A stretch of DNA of 64,000 nucleotides from Neokomagataea tanensis (GTDB taxonomy: Bacteria > Pseudomonadota > Alphaproteobacteria > Acetobacterales > Acetobacteraceae), in contig NZ_CP032485.1 in assembly GCF_006542335.1 (NCBI RefSeq), positions 660,001 through 724,000 of the forward strand. The letters are read 5' to 3'. The translations under genes were made by a program, and so were the position numbers. Positions 58,375 to 64,000 of this stretch are shown piece by piece. The notes below the pieces were generated by a model. The model did no database searches, was not told the DNA's origin, and saw nothing but the letters and a program-made list of their open reading frames with translations. The first letter of the stretch is position 1; each line of letters begins with the position of its first letter.

Positions 58375-59630
58375 TTATGGTAAAAAACGATACAATACAC
58401 AACCCTGATAGCCGTTCCCACCCAACGCGGGCAAACTCTCAGCCGATACAGAATAAGCACCTCCACCACCGGCGCCATAATGCGTTGCGGAGCGCCCTCC
58501 TTGGCTGCCGCTACGGCCAGCGCCTCCCCAAGGGCCAGCCCCACCGCACCCGGCAAAAACCAACGCTCCACATTGACCATCAAAGCCTGTGCTGCCGGAC
58601 TGATTCCATATTGTTCCGCCAGATGAACTGCCACCATTACCGCCGGCAGACCCCGTAGGAGAATAAAACGACCCTCCTTGTCCGCCATTTGCCTGTAAAA
58701 GCGTCTGACCTTGGTATGTTACAAGAGAGGTCCCTCCAGTCTGACCCGTGCTACCACCTTGCCCAACAGACACTACAAGTGGCGCAGCAATTGAAGGATT
58801 AACTGAATACACCCCCCAAGCATCACCGCCGCCCCCCCGCCGCTTCCCGACAAAGAACCGCTTGTCGTGATGGCCGTCGACGATGCACCGCCACCTCCAC
58901 CTCCAATAACCCGTAACTCGACGCTGCTTGCCCATTGCGGAACCGGAAGAGACGTATTGCCGCTCAAAAACTGGGTCGACTGGGTTACATTCGCAACGAG
59001 AGCTTTGGTGGCCAATTGTGGAATGGTCGGCCAGAAAACATCCAAGGGTACAGCACTAAGTCCCCGTAAATTTTGTACACCGCTTGGAATATTTAACGTG
59101 TAGAGTGGTACAATTATTCCTCCAGAAGGTGCCGAAGGAGCAGTAGTCGCCACCGAGAAAGTCATAACTGCGCTCCGCCTCGTTGGTAGCATCGCTCCTG
59201 AATTAGCTGGCCCCGCCTGGGTCTGGGATGGATTATTAATGTTGTAAAACGGCAGGGTAACGGCATCCACGTCTTGCTCAGAGCATAAAGCGTAAACGGT
59301 AAATGCCGCCCCTGTCGTTGGTACAGGAACAGCCACATTACTCTGGTTGATATATTGGACAGATACTGGGGAAAGATCGGCTGGTAGCCCTCCCCCGACT
59401 CCTCCAAAATTCGTACCGTCCAGCGGTCCTGGAGCATTGATAGCTCCCGGCCCCATGACCACAAACAAACCGTCTGGAGAGGGCGTACACGACAAACCTA
59501 TCGCCGCTTTGACGTTAGGCCCAAATACCAGATCAGAAATATTTCCCAAAGCGGATTTAGTATAACGCCCTATACGTAAAATATCTGTATCAACTGGAAC
59601 AGAGCCAGGATAAACAATAACACGATCCAT
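58375..59630 (-). pseudogene. Phage tail fibre protein, frameshifted at a G7 run
   Basis: The N-terminal frame (ATG 59630) has a tail-fibre-like baseplate-attachment half (YTKSALGNISDLVFGPN) and reaches a glycine run. At C7 (plus strand 58832-58838) the frame shifts; the C-terminal frame is a glycine-rich tip domain (GGQGGSFYSPTGSAGGNGGSSSG) ending YQGCVLYRFLP. One extra base gives a single protein of about 418 residues. Glycine-rich tips of this kind bind host surface structures. The shift may be error or phase variation. Confidence 0.78.
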
Positions 59631-60313
59631 TATGCTTTTACCTTAATCCAACCAATAATACCGGAAGCGATGAAAGGCTGCACTATTCGGCAAACACTCT
59701 CTTTGCTTTCAGCTTGACCCAATCCGGTTTCAACAAAAAATTGTCCCCCGGCACCGCCATACCGCAAACCGGGTGCGCCGTACCCTAATCCACCACCCAC
59801 TAACGGCTGGTCATCACACGCCCATGCACCACAATCATATGCAGACATTGGCTCAATAATTTTTGGAATTTGTCCTGTTGTCGAATAAAAAGCACTCTCG
59901 ACGGCACGTTTCGTATTCCGTTCTACAGTAATATTTTCCGATATTCTTTTTTTATAAAGTACGTCGCTTTCATTTAATTTACGACTTAATACTCCTCTTC
60001 CAAAGTAATCATTAGCCGCCATATCGACGAAGGCGCCTTGGGATGTATTCAAACGACTAGAGAGTTTGAACATTTCTAACTGCTGCCAAACGGCTTCAAA
60101 AATCTTGCCAAAGCCATCTAAAACCGCGTTGAGTGTAGGCGCCTGATCATCTTCACCATTTTGAGGTGGCGCAGGAAACCAACCATTCGGCAGTAACTGC
60201 CTAAAACGCCGAGAGAAATCTTTTACAGATCCCTGCACCGGTTGGTTATCAAAAAGAATTTTTCCGTCCGTACTACGCAAAAAATCTTTATTTGATGACT
60301 CTAAAATACCCAT
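59630..60313 (-). CDS. Phage tail protein, Mu gp48/YmfQ-like (DUF2313)
   Basis: 227 residues. SRRFRQLLPNGWFPAPP near residue 35, FGKIFEAVWQQLEMFKLSSRLNTSQGAF and the SENITVERNTKRAVESAFYSTTG block fit the DUF2313 family of baseplate/tail proteins. The start overlaps the neighbouring phage gene closely and the stop overlaps the tail-fibre ATG by one base (TAATG). Role: last baseplate piece that connects to the fibres. Confidence 0.72.
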   Translation of the reverse strand: MGILESSNKDFLRSTDGKILFDNQPVQGSVKDFSRRFRQLLPNGWFPAPPQNGEDDQAPTLNAVLDGFGKIFEAVWQQLEMFKLSSRLNTSQGAFVDMAANDYFGRGVLSRKLNESDVLYKKRISENITVERNTKRAVESAFYSTTGQIPKIIEPMSAYDCGAWACDDQPLVGGGLGYGAPGLRYGGAGGQFFVETGLGQAESKESVCRIVQPFIASGIIGWIKVKA

Positions 60314-60315
60314 AA

Positions 60316-61548
60316 TTAAGTTCCGATCTGCTCAACATTAAACAGCGGAATACGGTACTCTGATCCGTTAATATTTAAATGCAAGAACCCGCCGGACGCT
60401 GCCGTAGGCAGCGGACTTCCAACATTGCTCACTGGCGAAGTAATTTGTATTTCGCCACCCGCCGCAGGATACAAGCCCAAATTTCCTGACCCGTTGCTAC
60501 CTGCCTGCACATACAACCCCGCTGCTTGAGGGCCCGCACCTGGCTGTACTTGGAGAATATTATTGGCGTCCGGTGAACTTTTTACAGAGAAAACTGGCTT
60601 GCCTTCGATATTTTCGAATAAAATTCCATTATCTGTAAATTCTTGTCTGACACCCTGCTCCCGTACCGAGACTGTAGAACGGATAAAAGCACCTACACCA
60701 CTTTGATCCCCGTTAACCTCAGGGACGTGCCATTCCACACTGTGGTTCCGCGCCAGAACAACCGCAGAACCATATCCATTATCCTGCCCATCCGTCCCGA
60801 ACAAAGATGTGGCTCCAAAGACAACCCCTGACTGCCATTGGTTAGGGTTTGCAACGAAAGTAATTCCAGCGGCAGCATCCGAAGTTCCAGACGTCTGTCC
60901 CCCACCCACCCCAAGTTGGATACCGTAGACGCCCCCACCAATATTGGGAGAATATGGCGTAGAACTTCCGACAGCCTTGCCCCCCAAATTAACGGCTTCC
61001 AACTCCATACAAAAAGTAGGCTGATAATTTACACCCGGTAAACGCCACCCCTCCCCATAAAAGGCATAAGCTGTAGTTGTCGTTGGATTACTGGTATCAT
61101 CTGCAATCGCCCATGACGAAACCCCAATCGAACTAGGCTGAAATCCAATAACCTCAGGCGCATTTTTGGCATCAGATGTTCTCGAACCGGCAACAATCGC
61201 GCTGCTTCCAAATTGTGCAACAGACGCAAACTGCGCCCCTTGGATAGCCCAAGGCCCAATAGTTGTCCCAGCCATAATGGTCGACAACCAGTCATATTTT
61301 GATGCTTGTTCACGATCACTCGAAGCAAGATTTTTGGTCGCATCACCAACCAATACACGATCAGCGAAACGGCTTACTAGCGCCCCTTTATCTTGGTAAA
61401 AAGCCCCACTTGCCTCCGAAATAGCCGGAGTCCCCGCTATTTGTCCTGCTGTAGCCGTCACCGTCATGGTTCCTGCCTTGTCGGACAAAACCAAAACCTC
61501 GTCACCCGTTAATTTTGGCAAAAGAGGATACGTATTAAATACAGCCAT
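60316..61548 (-). CDS. Phage structural protein of unknown function, possibly receptor-binding
   Basis: 410 residues. I recognise no family. The N-terminal part (PLLPKLTGDEVLVLSDKAGTM) looks like a head-binding segment; the rest is rich in Gly, Ser, Asn and short beta-type repeats. It lies between the baseplate J gene and the DUF2313 gene, where Mu has none. It is probably a fibre or a tail-tip decoration with a beta-rich fold. Confidence 0.6.
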   Translation of the reverse strand: MAVFNTYPLLPKLTGDEVLVLSDKAGTMTVTATAGQIAGTPAISEASGAFYQDKGALVSRFADRVLVGDATKNLASSDREQASKYDWLSTIMAGTTIGPWAIQGAQFASVAQFGSSAIVAGSRTSDAKNAPEVIGFQPSSIGVSSWAIADDTSNPTTTTAYAFYGEGWRLPGVNYQPTFCMELEAVNLGGKAVGSSTPYSPNIGGGVYGIQLGVGGGQTSGTSDAAAGITFVANPNQWQSGVVFGATSLFGTDGQDNGYGSAVVLARNHSVEWHVPEVNGDQSGVGAFIRSTVSVREQGVRQEFTDNGILFENIEGKPVFSVKSSPDANNILQVQPGAGPQAAGLYVQAGSNGSGNLGLYPAAGGEIQITSPVSNVGSPLPTAASGGFLHLNINGSEYRIPLFNVEQIGT

Positions 61549-61563
61549 AATTATTTCCGGAAA

Positions 61564-62703
61564 CTAAGATTTGTTAATATTGATATTTATATTTTTTACT
61601 GACAAAGACTGTGCATCAGCCTTTGGTATATCATTTTGATTATTATTTAATAATACGTTTGATACCGCTGTAACGGCAACATTCGCCCCCACATACGCCA
61701 AATAAGACAATCGGCTATACGCATAACCAGAACCAATTGGTGTATTCACTATATCGCTTGCAATGGCAGCTCGAATGGCTTCTCTCACATTATCTTCCGA
61801 TAAATAATATGGGATAGAAACATCCATGCTTACTGTAAGCTCTAAAACGCTTGGAGCCTGAACAGCAAATCCCACCCCCACAGCTCTCGTACTATCAATC
61901 GCGGCGTAAACATCCCGCAATAGCGCCTGCGTAGGCGTCCCACTTCCATCGTTAACAACAGCCGTAAAATAACCTGATCTTAAATTACCCCCGGCGTCTC
62001 TTCCGTCTTCTACCGCGTAAGATAAGCCAGCTCTCACGTCAGAAATCGCATTCTCAATCGATGCTTTACTTGCCGTTGCCTTAGCTGATAGCCAAAGAGG
62101 GAACCTTAACCGCAGTTGCTCATCTGTTTCCGCATCAACCCCGTTAGAAAATGCACTTTGATTTGTAACCGTATCAATACCCGACACGGCCGTACCCATC
62201 AGACAAATTGCACCCTCGTCTACGTTTCCCAAACTCCCAGCGATTTGACAGACAACAGGAACATCTATGCTTTCTTGACCCTGCGCGCGCACGTACCCAC
62301 CCATATTAGCTGACCACAAAGGGTGTGTTTCATCTTTCACAACACTAAAAGACAACCCAGAAACCGTGCGCAAAATAACAGTAGAAAGTACCACTGCCGA
62401 CTGAGCGTCTGGCGTAAAAGATAACAAGGTAACAGCGCCTGTGGCGGCCTCACCCTGAAGCCGCGCCATGCCAAAATCTGCAACAAAGCTATCACAATCC
62501 GTGCCGGTCGACGTCGACAAACGAGTCTTTTGTAATGCTTGAACAACAGTATACTGAAGCCAAAGGCCTACTCCACCCACGGCTTCCATCAAAGCACGTG
62601 TTGGTGAGCCAACCGCAATATCCAGATTTTGTGTACACGCAGCTTGCGCTGTGGATAGCGCAGTTCCCACCATGGTACCAAAAGAGCGCAGGGAAAAAGA
62701 CAA
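61564..62703 (-). CDS. Phage baseplate assembly protein J (Mu gp47-like)
   Basis: 379 residues of the baseplate J/gp47 family. LSTSTGTDCDSFVADFGMARLQGEAATGAV near residue 62 is the conserved block, followed by the DEQLRLRFPLWLSAKATASKASIENAI region near 195 and AVNDGSGTPTQALLRDV. This wedge component lies after the gp46-like gene, as in Mu. The Asn/Ile-rich C-terminus is normal. Confidence 0.88.
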   Translation of the reverse strand: MSFSLRSFGTMVGTALSTAQAACTQNLDIAVGSPTRALMEAVGGVGLWLQYTVVQALQKTRLSTSTGTDCDSFVADFGMARLQGEAATGAVTLLSFTPDAQSAVVLSTVILRTVSGLSFSVVKDETHPLWSANMGGYVRAQGQESIDVPVVCQIAGSLGNVDEGAICLMGTAVSGIDTVTNQSAFSNGVDAETDEQLRLRFPLWLSAKATASKASIENAISDVRAGLSYAVEDGRDAGGNLRSGYFTAVVNDGSGTPTQALLRDVYAAIDSTRAVGVGFAVQAPSVLELTVSMDVSIPYYLSEDNVREAIRAAIASDIVNTPIGSGYAYSRLSYLAYVGANVAVTAVSNVLLNNNQNDIPKADAQSLSVKNINININKS

Positions 62704-62723
62704 TTTATACCCCTAATATATAA

Positions 62724-63074
62724 TTAAATTATAATAATCTGATTATTATTTTCTTTGTCGAAAAATTTTATTTCACAAAAATTTCCGTCTACTTGGGAGC
62801 TTACTATCTTAACTTTAAGTGGTTTTGTAACATCAATACCCGGATCATTTATAATTTGTTGACGAATTATAGCCTCCAAACCCTCCTTATCAACTATTTC
62901 ACCAACTAATTTAGGTAAGCCCGCTCCGTAATCGAGTTGCCAGATATATTCCCCAGCAATGGTCAATAAACGGCGTAATAAACGCTGCTTTGTTTCCTCA
63001 ATACCAGATACTAGTGAGACACTCCTATCGGAGAGGATCAAATCACCACCGAAAATATGGTTAATTGAACTCAT
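62724..63074 (-). CDS. Phage baseplate wedge protein, gp25/W-like (Mu gp46-like)
   Basis: 116 residues, the normal size. ETKQRLLRRLLTIAGEYIWQLDYGAGLPKLVGE near residue 28 is the gp25-like (W/gp25/lysozyme-like family) signature. The gene overlaps the spike-protein gene by ATGA and precedes the baseplate J gene. Confidence 0.85.
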   Translation of the reverse strand: MSSINHIFGGDLILSDRSVSLVSGIEETKQRLLRRLLTIAGEYIWQLDYGAGLPKLVGEIVDKEGLEAIIRQQIINDPGIDVTKPLKVKIVSSQVDGNFCEIKFFDKENNNQIIII

Positions 63075-63700
63075 AGCAGTGGTCTTGATGTTTGCTGTGT
63101 GCCTACAGCATGAATATGCTGATCTAAGCTTACTCTCTGTGTATAAACATCCCCACCCTTGACGCTTATACCCGAATTATCGATCGAAGCTTCAACATTA
63201 CCCACATTGAATTTAACGCCATCCGCGGAAACCGAAATAGAGTTATTTCCTACACCGAATGACACTTCACTTGGAGCAACGAAACACCAACCTCCCGCAA
63301 CATCCCCTTCAGAAAGCACTTCTTTTTGCTTTGAAGCCACCGACTCATAACCTGAGCGGACCAACCACTCACCAGTCCTGACAGTCCGATCCTCGCGTGG
63401 CACCTTGGGCGGCACAACAACAGTATCATAAACAGCGGCTACAACTACGAATTGCTCTGCGTCACCTTCTATTGGCAACAAAACAACATGGGTGCCCACA
63501 GATGTCGGACACGCTATGCGTAACTTACCGGCCTGAACCCCCGAAAGATCCGGCATCCAACCCGTTTCAATGTCCTCGGGCTGTACCCGCACTTTAATCG
63601 CATGGTTGGTCGGATCAGTCGCAGACACAATTCCAAAAACCGCATGCGCCATCCTATTTGACTGAATTGCTGACAAAAAACTCGATTCATTCATACCCAT
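63071..63700 (-). CDS. Phage baseplate spike protein V (Mu gp45-like)
   Basis: 209 residues. An N-terminal OB-fold domain (VFGIVSATDPTNHAIKVRVQPEDIETGWMP, then CPTSVGTHVVLLPIEGD) is followed by a beta-helix part with repeated short strands (SVSADGVKFNVGNVEASIDNSGISVKG) and a last DQHIHAVG, where the His pair can bind iron at the spike tip. It punctures the host outer membrane. Overlaps both neighbours by 4-14 bases. Confidence 0.85.
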   Translation of the reverse strand: MGMNESSFLSAIQSNRMAHAVFGIVSATDPTNHAIKVRVQPEDIETGWMPDLSGVQAGKLRIACPTSVGTHVVLLPIEGDAEQFVVVAAVYDTVVVPPKVPREDRTVRTGEWLVRSGYESVASKQKEVLSEGDVAGGWCFVAPSEVSFGVGNNSISVSADGVKFNVGNVEASIDNSGISVKGGDVYTQRVSLDQHIHAVGTQQTSRPLL

Positions 63701-64000
63701 ACCGTTTTTTTACAGTTATTTTTTGAATAAAACCCTGACTCAAAGAGAATTCTGAAATAACTCTTTCTACTGAAAGATAAACTTTGGAATTATTTATAGA
63801 AATCGAAAAAAAATTTCGCGGCTTTAAATCTAAAATTCCAGGCAGACTAATTTCAGATGAAAAAATGTGCGAATTTAGCCGGTTAAATTTTGTTCTCGCT
63901 AGATTCTTTAAATCTTCTAATTTTTTACCGGCCACTTTAAAACTATAAATTAAGTTCTGCCCATCTGGAGCTTTATTTAAAAAATCACTGCCATCATAAA
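63687..64000 (-). CDS. Phage tail protein (Mu gp44-like), partial at window edge
   Basis: The open frame reaches base 64000 with no start; 104 codons are visible, ending SEFSLSQGFIQKITVKKRYGYE. The place before the spike protein V gene is the place of Mu gp44/late control D. Nothing in the visible tail identifies the family by itself, so the name rests mainly on synteny. The region is clearly more AT-rich than the chromosome to the left. Confidence 0.6.
   Translation of the reverse strand, partial: YDGSDFLNKAPDGQNLIYSFKVAGKKLEDLKNLARTKFNRLNSHIFSSEISLPGILDLKPRNFFSISINNSKVYLSVERVISEFSLSQGFIQKITVKKRYGYE

Overview
The window is a chromosomal segment of an alphaproteobacterium, most likely an acetic acid bacterium (Acetobacteraceae). 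The reasons are the atpHAGDC order, the tRNA-Trp/secE/nusG arrangement, BamF (DUF3035) beside lspA, MucR- and cysteine-poor Fur-type regulators, OlsB, FlaF, and a periplasmic three-subunit FAD sugar (acid) dehydrogenase with a triheme cytochrome c. The genus cannot be fixed from the sequence alone.

Layout. 1-4824: F1 ATP synthase operon on the minus strand (epsilon cut by the window edge). 5109-6297: tRNA-Gly, tRNA-Trp, secE, nusG, ended by an intrinsic terminator. 6349-10138: pqiABC lipid-transport operon, pqiA frameshifted. 10292-16380: tRNA-Thr, frameshifted mutL, bamF, lspA, ileS. 16647-19175: TonB-dependent receptor. 19666-23944: recX, a CHAP lipoprotein, tatA, methionine-salvage mtnB-mtnD-mtnC and ribF in one tightly packed operon. 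24006-30853: D-aminopeptidase, argD-argF, hslO, an unknown protein and a lipoprotein. 30984-34860: membrane-bound FAD dehydrogenase operon. 34983-39890: lipoprotein, tyrosine-phosphatase-like protein, XRE regulator, lnt, olsB, fur. 39984-45342: mucR, an AT-rich TusA-like gene, rimI-tsaB-nitroreductase-nfuA, and a two-component system. 45447-49821: EmrA/EmrB/outer-membrane tripartite efflux pump. 49910-52103: sigma-54-type promoter, flagellin, flaF. 52123-58183: M1 peptidase, folD, threonine aldolase, pgm. 58375-64000: baseplate and tail-fibre genes of a Mu-like prophage or tailocin that continues past the right edge.

The envelope theme is strong. PqiABC (lipid transport), LspA and Lnt (lipoprotein maturation), BamF (outer-membrane protein assembly), OlsB (ornithine lipid) and the Emr pump all act on the cell envelope, while the dehydrogenase feeds periplasmic oxidation into the respiratory chain that powers the ATP synthase.

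The most striking observation is a set of four frameshifts at mononucleotide runs: A9 in pqiA, G7 in mutL, C7 in the unknown gene after hslO, and G7 in the prophage tail fibre. The three G/C runs are each exactly one base short of an open frame. They may be assembly homopolymer errors, slippage (contingency) tracts, or a record of lost mismatch repair, since mutL itself is one of the hit genes.
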